Assembly: GCA_009746045.1 (NCBI GenBank)
Contig: RPFO01000123.1
Coordinates: forward strand, 1,285,410 to 1,349,409
Source: Mesostigma viride
Lineage: Eukaryota > Streptophyta > Mesostigmatophyceae > Mesostigmatales > Mesostigmataceae
Direction: 5' to 3'
Length of the DNA stretch: 64,000 bases
The notes under the pieces are model-generated. The model saw only the letters and a list, made by a program, of their open reading frames with translations, ran no database searches and was not told where the DNA came from. The position numbers and the translations under genes were made by a program. Shown piece after piece: positions 33,532 to 44,049 of this stretch; the stretch's first letter is position 1; each line of letters opens with the position of its first letter.

Positions 33532-33885
33532 TTATGCCCTAGAGGATGGGCCCAGGTGAAGCTGCTCCAGTGCACGCAACACATCCTGTGCTGGGATCTG
33601 GGTGACACGCCTATGCTGGTGCAGCCCTTCTGGGAGGGGCATATTATCCCTAATAAACTGATCTGCCTCCGCTAATGTATTAAATCCCTGCCATCTAGCT
33701 AACGACGCTGGGTGTAAGACTTTATCCTTAATATGATTACTACACGCAGCCCAACTATAGAAAATTCCTGGTTGGCCTGTGGCCCCGTCGTGTGCTACTG
33801 CATAGTATAGGTATTGGGATCTACCTCCTTGATTAATACGTCTATATCCTCCTTCATTATTACGTCTGCTGCGAGAGGTTCCCAT
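33532..33885 (-). CDS. Leader ORF of the gypsy element: viroplasmin/RNase H1 N-terminal domain protein
   Basis: A 117-aa ATG-initiated ORF in sense orientation between PBS and gag, ending 185 nt before the gag start. Residues 26-80 carry the signature of the viroplasmin/RNase H1 N-terminal family (Pfam Cauli_VI): YYAVA at 27-31, GIFYSW at 40-45, C48, a basic patch, then FNTLAEA at 68-74 and F77. In cellular RNase H1 this small domain binds RNA:DNA hybrids; it is also in the inclusion-body protein of caulimoviruses. Here it stands alone, with a basic N-terminus and no RNase H catalytic domain. A role in reverse transcription or particle assembly is inferred. The motif match is strong, the function is a guess. 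Confidence 0.8.
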   Translation of the reverse strand: MGTSRSRRNNEGGYRRINQGGRSQYLYYAVAHDGATGQPGIFYSWAACSNHIKDKVLHPASLARWQGFNTLAEADQFIRDNMPLPEGLHQHRRVTQIPAQDVLRALEQLHLGPSSRA

Positions 33886-34521
33886 GAACTACCGATTAGG
33901 TATAAAGCAATATCACATGGTATTACAGCAGGCAATGCAGGAAGGGGAAAGAAAGGAAGGAAAGCCCACCCAGGTTACCTCTACGTGCAGGTGACGTGCT
34001 CACAGCGAGAGAGAAACACAAGGCAGAAACAGGACGTTCACAGACAGTACGAAAAACGTTGAGGTACAGCCACCGGCAACACAGTAAGGCAACGGCCAGC
34101 CGGTGACTACCCTCGAGCTGTAAGCAGCGTTGCCCTCCGGGGGTCCGCCCACAGCTCACGAAGGTCTGCCTCCGGGGCGACCCATTCACCAACAAGCACA
34201 AACATGAATAAAGAGCACGACAGAAAACAGAAACCCCGTTTCTACGCGCGTGGGTAAGACGGGAAGGGCAAGAAGGAAATCCTAGAATCTCTAACTTCTT
34301 ACCTCGCTCATGGACGTCTAGCGTCCTTGAACACCCAACGATGGGCTAGGCGGTTTAGGATGGCGCCCCTGGCTGCGACGCTGGCGGCTATGACGACCCC
34401 GGGCTCGATCAGCACCCCTTTGCTGGGCTGGCTGAACCCGTTCAGCTCGATGCCTTGCCTAGGTTACGCACGGCTCCGGGCCGCCATTCTAAACTCCCCT
34501 AACCTAACCTCCGATAACCAG
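33886..34521 (-). promoter_or_regulatory. 5' leader of the gypsy element with primer-binding site
   Basis: One base inside the 5' LTR, the minus strand reads TGGTTATCGGAGGTTAGG (about 34503-34520), the expected place for a tRNA primer-binding site starting TGG. It is not the common initiator-Met site; a primer ending CCTCCGATAACCA is implied. The rest of the ~635-nt leader has no clear ORF. Confidence 0.75.
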
Positions 34522-35210
34522 TGTAACGAACCCATCCGGGTCGTGCGAAAGATCCTATGTTAGGGTGGTTAATATGGAAATCTGGGTCAACCGCTCACCA
34601 CTCTCCGGGAATGGTATTAACGGAGCAGTTGCGGCATTTACACTGCTACGGCTCACGATGATTAATATTGCATTAATCTACACAACCCACATTCAGGATA
34701 GAGCCACCAAATGCAGTTGGAATTATGCCCCAGGTTCAGACAGGTGATAACACACACTTTATTCCGAACCAAGAGGACGAGACTCTCGTCCTCGGACCAA
34801 TTTCACCTAGGTCTGCCACCAAGCTGGCAAGGGGCGCCGACATGGCGCCGACCTTCCAGCGAATTCCAAAGCATGCAGTCCACACAAGATCCTCGGGTCG
34901 ACATCGACCCCCGCCAGCTGGCTACAGAATCCACGCATGAGTACAATATCTCAACCAGCTGTAAAGTACGCAGCGCGGCGCGAATGCACCGGCCTACTAG
35001 CTCTAGAAGATCTCGAACATCAACCTAGGCCCAAAATAACCGGTCCGAATCACACAAACTATCATAGTTCCATACAAAAATCCTGACCAAGGGACAATTC
35101 CCAAATTAAGTCCCGAAATGAATCCCAAAGTCCTACGGACTATGACAACAAGCCAAAATACATAATTTATTCCATTGTTGCGCCCGTTCCAAAGGGTCGG
35201 GTTCGCAACA
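34522..35210 (-). repeat. 5' LTR of the gypsy element
   Basis: 689 bp, TG...CA in element orientation, essentially identical to the 3' LTR. It presumably contains the promoter and polyadenylation signals; none was pinpointed. Confidence 0.95.
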
Positions 35211-38200
35211 CGCTCCTTGCGTGCGCGGTGGATGTACGTGTGTGTGCAGCCGCCCCTTGTGTGCATGGTGTATGTACATGTGAGTTCAGCCGGCCCCTTG
35301 CGTGCATGGTGTATGTACATGTGAGTGCAGCCGGCCCTTGCGTGCATGGTGTGTGTACGTGTGTGTGCAGCCGCCCCTTGCATGCGCGGTGGATGTACGT
35401 GTGTGTGCAGCCGGCCCTTGCATGCGCGGTGGATGTACGTGTGTGTGCAGTCGCTCCTTGCGTGCGCGGTGGATGTACATGTGTGTGCAGCCGCCCCTTG
35501 CGTGCGCGTGTGTGTACGTGTGTGTGCAGTTGCCCCTTGCGTGCGCGGTGGATGTACGTGTGTGTGCAGGCGTCCCTTGCGTGCGTGGTGTATGTACGTG
35601 TGTGTGCAGCCGGCCCTTGCGTGCATGGTGTGTGTACGTGTGTGTGCAGCCGCCCCTTGCGTGCATGGTGTGTGTACATGTGTGTGCAGGCGTCCCTTGC
35701 GTGCGCGGTGTGTGTGTAAGTGTGCGTGCACTCGCCCCTTGCGTGCATGGTGTATGTACACGTGTGTGCAGCCGCCCCTTGCGTGCATGGTGTATGTACA
35801 TGTGAGTGCAGCCGGCCCCTTGCGTGCATGGTGTATGTACATGTGAGTGCAGCCGGCCCTTGCGTGCGCGGTGGATGTACGTTTGTGTGCAGCCGTCCCT
35901 TCCGTGCATGGTGTGTGTACGTGTGTGTGCAGTTGCCCCTTGCGTGCGCAGTGGATGTACGTGTGTGTGCATGCCGGCCCTTGCGTGCATGGTGTGTGTA
36001 CGTGTGTGTGCAGCCGCCCCTTGCGTGCGGGGTGGATGTACGTGTGTGTGCACTCGCCCCTTGCGTGCGCGGTGGATGTACACGTGAGTGCAGCCGGCCC
36101 TTGCATGCGCGGTGGATGTACGTTTGTGTGCAGCCGTCCCTTGCGTGCATGATGTGTGTACGTGTGTGTGCAGTTGCCCCTTGCGTGCGCGGTGGATGTA
36201 CGTTTGTGTGCAGCCGTCCCTTGCGTGCGCGGTGGATGTACGTGTGTGTGCAGCGCCCCTTGCGTGCGCGGTGTGGGTACGTGTGTGTGCAGCCGCCCCT
36301 TGCGTGCGCGGTGTATGTACGTGTGTGTGCATGCCGGCCCTTGCGTGCATGGTGGGTGTACGTGTGTGTGCAGCCGCCCCTTGCATGCGCGGTGTATGTA
36401 CATGTGAGTGCAGCCGCTCCTTGCGTGCATGGTGGATGTACGTGTGTGTGCAGTCGCCCCTTGCGTGCGCGGTGTGTGTGTAAGTGTGCGTGCAGTCGCT
36501 CCTTGCGTGCGCGGTGGATGTACGTGTGTGTGCATGCCGTCCCTTGCGTGCGCGGTGGATGTACGTGTGTGTGCAGCCGCCCCTTGCATGCGCGGTGTAT
36601 GTACATGTGAGTGCAGCCGCTCCTTGCGTGCGCGGTGGATGTACGTGTGTGTGCAGTCGCTCCTTGCGTGCGCGGTGGATGTACGTGTGTGTGCATGCCG
36701 GCCCTTGCGTGCATGGTGGGTGTACGTGTGTGTGCAGCCGCCCCTTGCATGCGCGGTGTGTGTGTAAGTGTGCGTGCAGTCGCTCCTTGCGTGCGCGGTG
36801 TGTGTACGTGTGTGTGCAGCCGCCCCTTGCATGCGCGGTGGATGTACGTGTGTGTGCAGCCGGCCCTTGCATGCGCGGTGGATGTACGTGTGTGTGCAGT
36901 CGCTCCTTGCGTGCGCGGTGGATGTACATGTGTGTGCAGCCGCCCCTTGCGTGCGCGGTGGATGTACGTGTGTGTGCAGCCGGCCCTTGCGTGCATGGTG
37001 GATGTACGTGTGTGTGCAGGCGTCCCTTGCGTGCGCGGTGTGTGTGTAAGTGTGTGTGCACTCGCCCCTTGCGTGCATGGTGTATGTACATGTGTGTGCA
37101 GCCGCCCCTTCCGTGCATGGTGTGTGTACGTGTGTGTGCAGTTGCCCCTTGCGTGCGCGGTGGATGTACGTGTGTGTGCAGCCGCCCCTTGCGTGCGCGG
37201 TGTATGTACGTGTGTGTGGCAGCCGCCCCTTGCGTGCATGGTGTGTGTACGTGTGTGTGCAACCGCCCCTTGCATGCGCGGTGTATGTACATGTGAGTGC
37301 AGCCGGCCCTTGCGTGCATGGTGTGTGTACGTGTGTGTGCAGCCGCCCCTTGCGTGCGCGGTGTATGTACATGTGAGTGCCGTCGCCCCAAGCGTGCATG
37401 GTGTGTGTACGTGTGTGTGCAGTTGCCCCTTGCGTGCTCGGTGGATGTACGTGTGTGTGCAGCCGGCCCTTGCGTGCATGGTGGATGTACGTGTGTGTGC
37501 AGGCGTCCCTTGCGTGCGCGTGTGTGTGTGTAAGTGTGCGTGCACTCGCCCCTTGCATGCGCGGTGTATGTACATGTGAGTGCAGCCGGCCCTTGCGTGC
37601 ATGGTGTGTGTACGTGTGTGTGCAGCCGCCCTTGCGTGCGCGGTGTATGTACATGTGAGTGCGTCGCCCCAAGCGTGCATGGTGTGTGTACGTGTGTGTG
37701 CAGCCGCCCCTTGCGTGCGCGGTGGATGTACGTGTGTGTGCAGTTGCCCCTTGCGTGCGCGGGTGTGTGTAAGTGTGCGTGCACTTGCCCCTTGCGTGCA
37801 TGGTGTATGTACACGTGTGTGCAGCCGCCCCTTGCGTGCATGGTGTGTGTACATGTGTGTGCAGCCGCCCCTTCCGTGCATGGTGTGTGTACGTGTGTGT
37901 GCAGTTGCCCCTTGCGTGCGCGGTGGATGTACGTGTGTGTGCAGCCGCCCCTTGCGTGCGCGGTGTATGTACGTGTGTGTGCAGCCGCCCCTTGCGTGCA
38001 TGGTGTGTGTACGTGTGTGTGCAACCGCCCCTTGCATGCGCGGTGTATGTACATGTGAGTGCAGCCGCTCCTTGCGTGCATGGTGGATGTACGTGTGTGT
38101 GCAGCCGCCCTTGCGTGCGCGGTGGATGTACATGTGAGTGCCGTCGCCCCAAGCGTGCATGGTGTGTGTACGTGTGTGTGCAGTTGCCCCTTGCGTGCGC

Positions 38201-38824
38201 GGTGTATGTACGTTTGTGTGCAGCCGTCCCTTCCGTGCATGGTGTGTGTACGTGTGTGTGCAGCCGCCCCTTGCATGCGCGGTGGATGTACGTGTGTGTG
38301 CAGTTGCCCCTTGCGTGCATGGTGTATGTACATGTGAGTGCACTCGCCCCTTGCGTGCATGGTGTATGTACATGTGTGTGCAGCCGCCCCTTGCGTGCGC
38401 GGTGTATGTACGTTTGTGTGCAGCCGTCCCTTGCGTGCGCGGTGTGTGTACGTGTGTGTGCAGTTGCCCCTTGCGTGCGCGGTGTATGTACGTGTGTGTG
38501 CAGCCGCCCCTTGCGTGCATGGTGTATGTACATGTGAGTGCAGCCGGCCCTTGCGTGCATGGTGTGTGTACGTGTGTGTGCAGCCGCCCCTTGCATGCGG
38601 TGGATGTACGTGTGTGTGCAGCCGCCCTTGCAAGCGCGGTGGATGTACGTGTGTGTGCAGCCGGCCCTTGCGTGCGCGTGTGGTGTACGTGTGTGTGCAG
38701 TTGCCCTTGCGTGCGGTGGATGTACGTGTGTGTGCATGCCGGCCCTTGCGTGCGCGTGTGTGTATGTGTGTGTGCAGCCGCCCCTTGCGTGCGCGGTGGA
38801 TGTACGTGTGTGTGCACTTGCCCC
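35211..38824 (+). repeat. 40-bp satellite array, block 4
   Basis: About 90 monomers. It continues block 3 across the gypsy insertion. The first ~1.45 kb (35217 to about 36688) is nearly the same, monomer for monomer, as about 47453-48886, showing a kilobase-scale duplication within the array. A TGTGTGTAAGTGTGCGTGC variant recurs here. The last five bases, GCCCC, are the copia target duplication. Confidence 0.95.
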
Positions 38825-39280
38825 AGTTAGATGAGATGCTTAGGCTGACACACGGATTTCCGGCCTGCGCGCCGCGTATTGCCTACCGCGGCTGAGCGGG
38901 ACACCTCAGTACAGTACGCAGGGTGTACGGTACTGAGGTGTCATGTGGACCGATGTGCGGTTAGTGCCAGACTTGTGCCTAGACTCTAGCTCGACCCGCC
39001 AGACCCGGGTTATTCCGGTTCTGGACGGGCCGAGTGTAGTCGATGCTAGTGACGTGGTCGCATGGCATTGCAGTGTACAGTTGTCCACTGGTCGTGTGCT
39101 GCAGGTAGGCACCGCCATAGGCATATAGGCGTAGCACTGGGGAGTGCCACAGCACCGAGTTTGCCCAGACGTTCCATTCTGAGCCCTCAGCTTCCATTGC
39201 TCTCTCATTGTATTATTGTAATACAATCATCATTCGCTCTCAGCTTTCGCAGTTGTTTCGTTCCTAGTCTCCATCCAACT
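38825..39280 (+). repeat. 5' LTR of the copia-type element
   Basis: Starts AGTTAGATG and ends CATCCAACT, an imperfect 9-bp inverted terminus rather than TG...CA. The target duplication fixes these ends. A hairpin (ACCTCAGTAC ... GTACTGAGGT) lies at about 38904-38939. Confidence 0.9.
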
Positions 39281-39298
39281 TGGACTGAAAAGTTCGAT
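39281..39298 (+). promoter_or_regulatory. Primer-binding site of the copia-type element
   Basis: TGGACTGAAAAGTTCGAT follows the LTR with no gap. It begins TGG as expected for a tRNA 3' CCA, but does not match the usual initiator-Met site; the primer tRNA is unknown. Confidence 0.65.
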
Positions 39299-39325
39299 AT
39301 TTTTTTTACAAGCAAAAAAAAAGAT

Positions 39326-41019
39326 ATGGCTTCCAACAACGGCAACAACGGCAACAACAACAAGGGGAAGGCGCTGCCAGGCGCATCTCACCCGCCTTTC
39401 GCCGGAGGGCACGCCCTCCACCACCGATGCGAGGGTGACACCCAACGTCACCTTCCGCACGGTGGTCGCTGACCAACCCAGGCGTCGGGGCCCGCAGGGT
39501 GGGCCGGCGCCGGGGGATGGCGAGCGGTCGGCCGTTTTCCACTGGCGGTTCGTCCGCCATGGCACCTGGGGGGCAGGTCCCCCGGGCACGACGTTCCCCC
39601 GTCGCAGGTGACGGGGGTCGTGAGCGGAGTGATTCCTTGAGGAGGATGGGGAGGTGCAGCCTGCGAGGTCACGGCCTCTCGCTCGAGATTTCGGCACAGA
39701 CGCCTGCGACGTCTTGTAACCTTTCCGTGGGCCGACAGATGGCCACCATGGACATTACCGGTATGGGGAACATGTTCCGCCCCCGGTCGCGTTCGGGCGC
39801 CCACCCCATTTTCTCCCCCTGGGGAGGACGACATCCCGGCGTTCATTGCGGTGAACGGCCGATCATGCACCAACGTTTTCAGTTGCTTCCAGATGAGCAG
39901 ATCCATGCGATAGAGATTCATCGGGTGCACACGCTGATCGAGGCGTCTTAGGATGCAGATCCCACTGGTTCAGGTGGCGGTTTGGCTGTACTGCTTCGCC
40001 AATCGGCCGAGGCACAACCCCGGCACTGTTGATCAGTGGGCGTCCAGGGCAGCGCCAGAGAGAGGCGCTGCGCGTGTGTCACCAGACCAGAGATCGCGCT
40101 GACTCCGTTGGGGCCGTGGCCCCAAGTCACGCCAGTTGGCTGGGGCCCGGATAGGCGTGAGGCGGCTGCGATGCCGCCTGCGACGGGGCGCGGGGCGGCA
40201 GACGACCCAACACGCCCATGGGTGGTGAAGCCACCCAGGACCCTCTGGCAGGTCAGAGGGTCCAACCTCAGCCGCAGGCTCCCCCGCCCAGCGTGGGGGC
40301 CAGGTGGCTGAGGAGGCCACCGGGTCGGCAGGGACCCCGGCGGCGACACAAGCGCCCGGGGTCGCAGGGACCCCGGCAGCGACGCCGGCGCCTCCGGCGC
40401 TGGCGGGGGTGCAGCCCCATGGAAGGTGTCACGGGCACCTCCAGTGGCTCTGGGGGGCAGGCCCCTCTAGCCGCAACAAGGACAAGTCCCTGGCAGGGCC
40501 GGAGGGGCCCAGGGTCCCACCGCAGCTGGGCAGCAACCAGCACTGCTGGAGGGCGACCTGCAAGGTCGCGACTTCATCACCCTGGTGATGAGGCCGTGTG
40601 GCGTGCCATACAGACAGCCACAGCCTCCTTCCGTGGGCTGGCCGACAGGAGCCAGCAGATGCACGTCGCGGAGGCGGGCAGCCTGGTGTGTGCAATCATC
40701 ACGCACATCCTGGGCCTGCCCAACCTCCAAGCGGGCACACGTAGGGTGTGCGACGACCTGCTGCCTGCCCTGCAGGCTCTCCTCTCAGGGAGGAGGGTGC
40801 AGGGCAGCAGGGTGCGTCTGGTGCGTTTGCTGGAGCTCCTGCACAACGCCATCCTGAGAGGGGCGGGTAGGTGGCTAACTCTGCCTACCTGGTTGCATCA
40901 TGATCTTACTAACCCTACTGACGATGAAGTGTCCCTCTCTCCCACCTTCCATGATTGGGAGGAGGCCCGCAGCAGGAGGCGGGAAGTGACACACACTCAC
41001 ACCCCCACCAGCCCCCCCT
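39326..41019 (+). pseudogene. Broken 5' coding region of the copia-type element
   Basis: An ATG at 39326 opens MASNNGNNGNNNKGK. The frame closes at 39472, while a second frame continues plausibly (TTDARVTPNVTFRTVV...) to about 39610, and further fragments follow. The largest, 40218-41030, ends with a helical stretch (ILGLPNLQAGTRRVCDDLLPALQALL). It is probably an N-terminal gag or extra ORF shattered by indels. No domain is recognised. GC is higher than in the pol region downstream. Confidence 0.4.
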
Positions 41020-41979
41020 ATGTTGTCTAACCCTCCTACACAGCCCATGTTTGCCCATCCTGCTCAGCTCACTCAAGTAGCACTTCCCTCTCAGCAGGTC
41101 TCTCCTGTGAATGCTGCAGCAGCAACACCATCTTCTCCCTCTCCCCCTGCATCCCCCTCTAGGTTGCCCACTTACAATGAAAACCGTCCTGTGGATAGGA
41201 TTAATGTCAGGGGGCTGCCTGAGGGGTATACTAGGGAGCAGGGGAATCATGCACTTCTCTCTCTGCAGCTGGCTAGGGAGGAACTGAATGTCAAGAATTG
41301 GTTTGGATCTCTCATGCAGGGGGATTTTACCATCAGTCCTCTTCTCAGATTCAGAATCTCATTCTTGTCTTCCAGCGTAGGTATCCCAAGTGGCAGGACA
41401 CGCAGGCTAGGGCAGTTTGGGAGGCTTTCATGAAGGAGCTAACTGACCTCCTCTCCACCCCCTCATCTGTGGACATATATGGGGCATTCAGGTGGGTAGA
41501 GGAATACAGGGTCACATCAGTGGACTATGTGGCTGAGACAAAGAAATATGAGCTAGCCATCAAAGCACGTCCTGATGTCCAGCAGCTAGATCACAAGTTC
41601 TTGCTGCGTTCTTTCCTTGAGAAACTCAAACTTGACAAAAACACCTACGCTATGCTTGCCACAGGATGGCAAAGTACTGGGAGGACATGAAGGAGGCATT
41701 GGATTATATCAAGCTGGCCTTGGCTCCCCTTAGCCAGGGGGCCATGGGCACCTCTGTAAAGAGGGTCAGGGGGGAAGAGAGGGAGGAGGAGGATAGGGAG
41801 AGGGAAGACAGGAGCAAGAGACCTGTCACTATGGCAGAAGTCAAGTCCCTGCTGGGACAAATGTTTAAGGGCAAGGGCAAGGGCAAGGGCAAGGGCAAGG
41901 GCAGGGGCTGGGGCAAGGGCAAGGGTAAGGGGCAGTCTCCCTCCAAGGGGGCAGCTCCAGCAACAACAACAACAACAGT

Positions 41980-42044
<65 letters not shown>

Positions 42045-42306
42045 GAAGCAGGACAAGGAGGACAAGTCTTCTCAGCGGTGCACCCGCTGTGGCATGAAGT
42101 ACCACCTGCGGCCCACCTGCCGCAAGAACGTGGACGAGCTGGGGCATTTGGACGTCCTGTGCCACAAGTGCCACGGGCCGCCCCACGGTGACCCCAAGGA
42201 CTGCAAGCGGCCTCCTTACGGCAAGAAGTGTGAGTCTCCCTCTCATGCTGGCTTGAGTGTGCCTGCTTCACCTCTTCATCTGCATGCCCCACTGTCAGAG
42301 CAGTGA
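41020..42306 (+). pseudogene. gag: Copia-type gag with zinc-binding C-terminus, frameshifted
   Basis: Pieces in successive frames give a plausible gag: LPTYNENRPVDRINVRGLPE to about 41330, then LVFQRRYPKWQDTQARAVWE to about 41655, then KYWEDMKEALDYIKLAL with a basic KGKGKGKGKGRGWGKGKGKG tract (41871-41930). An (AAC)n run at 41961-42042 would encode poly-Asn in the frame of the following Cys/His region (CTRCGMKYH, CHKCHGPPHGDPKDC; 42078-42210). Frame changes fall near a G run at 41322, near 41655 and at the AAC microsatellite. No protease motif lies between this gag and the integrase. Confidence 0.7.
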
Positions 42307-43340
42307 GCAGTTCTGGAAAGGTGCTACAGCTGGTTTCAGAAGATTATGTCTCTAAACCAACCTTCACATCTATGGTTCCCAAGGTGTGCAGAGTGTCCCC
42401 AGCAGAGGATGCTCAGATCAGTTTTCAGGAGCTTGCTTTGCAGTTGCATTTCCTTTATGGGCATGAAGTGAGTGCAGAGGTGGTGGCAGCAGCAATAGGG
42501 GGGGCAGCACTCAGACGTGCATGCCAGGTGGTCAGATCCCACTGCCAGCATTGTCAGTTCAATGCACCCAAACCCCCTAAGTGGCATGTAGCTACCCCAC
42601 CTAAGAGCAAGGGCAGGGTGGTAGGAGATGTCTTTCATATCAAAGGACAATCTTACTTGGCACTTAAAGATGCATGGTCAAGGTACACAACCATTGAACC
42701 ATTACCTGGAATGGACAAGACACAGTTGCTCAGGGCTCTCTTGATTGCTCAGGCCAGGTACTACCCTGTGGAGGCATTGTTACTGGATCAGCAGTTCACA
42801 TGTCTTGCCAATGAACCAGGGTGTGAGGCTATTGATCTGGCTGGGCTAGAAGATCATGAGAGGCAAGGCATTATTGAAAGGGCCATCAGGTCCATTAAAA
42901 CCCTTGTAGCCAAAGAAGATGGCAATCTGCTGGCTGACAGTGGGTCCTATGCTGACAGAGCTCTGTGGTCCACCAGGTTGTGCCAAGTCCTCAACAGGAG
43001 GCCACTCATGAAAACCCCACAAGGGGTGGTCATTACACCAGATGGATTGCATGCAGGCATTTATCCACCTGAGGTACTAGCCCTACAACGCACAGCGAGC
43101 ACAGACAGCTAGCAGGTTAGCTGTCAAAAGCATCCACGTCCCACCTTCAGAGAAGGGGATCAGGTCCTATTCTACAAGGAGTCGGGACTAGGCAAGGTGG
43201 GTACCTGGCATGGGCCAGCCACCATCCTAAAGTTTAACACCACTGGCAGGACAGTGTTAGTTAAACACAATGACACGGGAAAAATTCACAGGTGTTCACC
43301 TCACAGGATGAAATTGTATTTTCCAACTGTGTCAGACGTG
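42303..43340 (+). pseudogene. Copia-type integrase
   Basis: A zinc-binding region with HFLYGHE and CQHC is followed by the catalytic core: Asp109 (GDVFHIKG), Asp162 (LLDQQF) and Glu192 (GIIERAIRS), numbering from 42303. The D-E spacing is shorter than the usual 35. An in-frame TAG at 43110-43112 is followed in the same frame by the GDQVLFYKE...WHGPATILKF segment typical of the integrase C-terminal SH3-like domain. A neighbouring frame (AQTASRLAVKS) suggests two compensating indels instead of a true stop. Confidence 0.8.
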
Positions 43341-43679
43341 GCAGAGGAGGAAGAGCTGTTGGCCGACAGCCCTGTACAGTTGCCTGGCATCCCAGCGTTG
43401 CCCAGTGAGTGGTTGTTTGGAACACCCACTGGTGAGTGTGAGAGCCACACCCACTGTGACACCCAGGTCACCCTTGATGATTGCAGGCAGTCACTGCAGG
43501 ATTGGCCCCCTGCAGCAGAGGGTCACATTGGCAAAACAGGTGATCAGCAACCTATCACCTCTACAAGTGTGAACATAGCTCAGCCACTAGCTGCACCTTC
43601 CAAACGCAGCCTAGCAGACGCTGTTCGCATTTTACAAGCAGCTCATAGAGCCAAAGCTCAAACTGCTGCAGGATCAGCT

Positions 43680-44010
43680 AAGGTGGGGAAGGTTGGGCAG
43701 AATGACAATAGCCCATTTATGGTTGCAGTGGACACACAAGCCCAGGTCAGCATTATCAGTGCCCTGGCTGTGCCCCATTTGCCTTTGGAACCTTCACCCT
43801 GGCACCATGTGGCTGATTTCTCAGGGCAGTCATCCCTCAAGGTATTAGGTCAGGTCATGTTGACTATACTGGTATCCCCACTCCTTTTCAGGTATTGGAA
43901 GGTTATAAAGGGAATGCTTTTGGGGGATCCTTTTCTCTGTTACCCTGGTGTCATATCCAGTGATAGACTATCCATCCAGGACATGGGTGGTGTTGATCTG
44001 AATCATTTCA
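43680..44010 (+). pseudogene. Retropepsin-like protease located between integrase and reverse transcriptase
   Basis: The sequence has FMVAVDTQAQVSII (Asp codon at 43731), a flap-like ADFSGQSSLKVLGQVML, and a late LLGDPFLCYPGVISSDRLSI. These match the order of retropepsin motifs: catalytic D-T-G/S, flap, and the hydrophobic-G segment. The usual DTG is DTQ here, which may reduce or abolish activity. It is in the same frame as the integrase C-terminus (43197-44354). In known copia elements the protease precedes the integrase, so this position is unusual. Confidence 0.6.
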
Positions 44011-44049
44011 AAATTTCTCTTGAAAAACTTCTTAACACCAACATTGCTT

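Larger units (their letters stand above)
22224..35210 (-). mobile_element. Full-length Ty3/gypsy chromovirus, 12,987 bp
   Basis: The element is bounded by 689-bp LTRs and a perfect 5-bp duplication CGCTC (22219-22223 and 35211-35215). In minus-strand order it holds 5' LTR, PBS, leader with a small ORF, gag (interrupted), pol (PR-RT-RH-IN-chromodomain), an extra ~700-aa ORF, polypurine tract and 3' LTR. The LTRs differ at one position that I can see (22488 region, G versus C), so insertion was recent. It is much longer than a usual 5-8 kb chromovirus because of the extra ORFs and the 1.45-kb foldback insert. Confidence 0.95.

Noticed and set aside
35003-38817. Frames of over 1100 codons on the minus strand
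   Set aside because: Same satellite artefact, one of them also reading into the LTR.
40218-41030. Independent 270-codon gene inside the copia element
   Set aside because: Part of a shattered upstream coding region; no start context or domain to support a separate gene.
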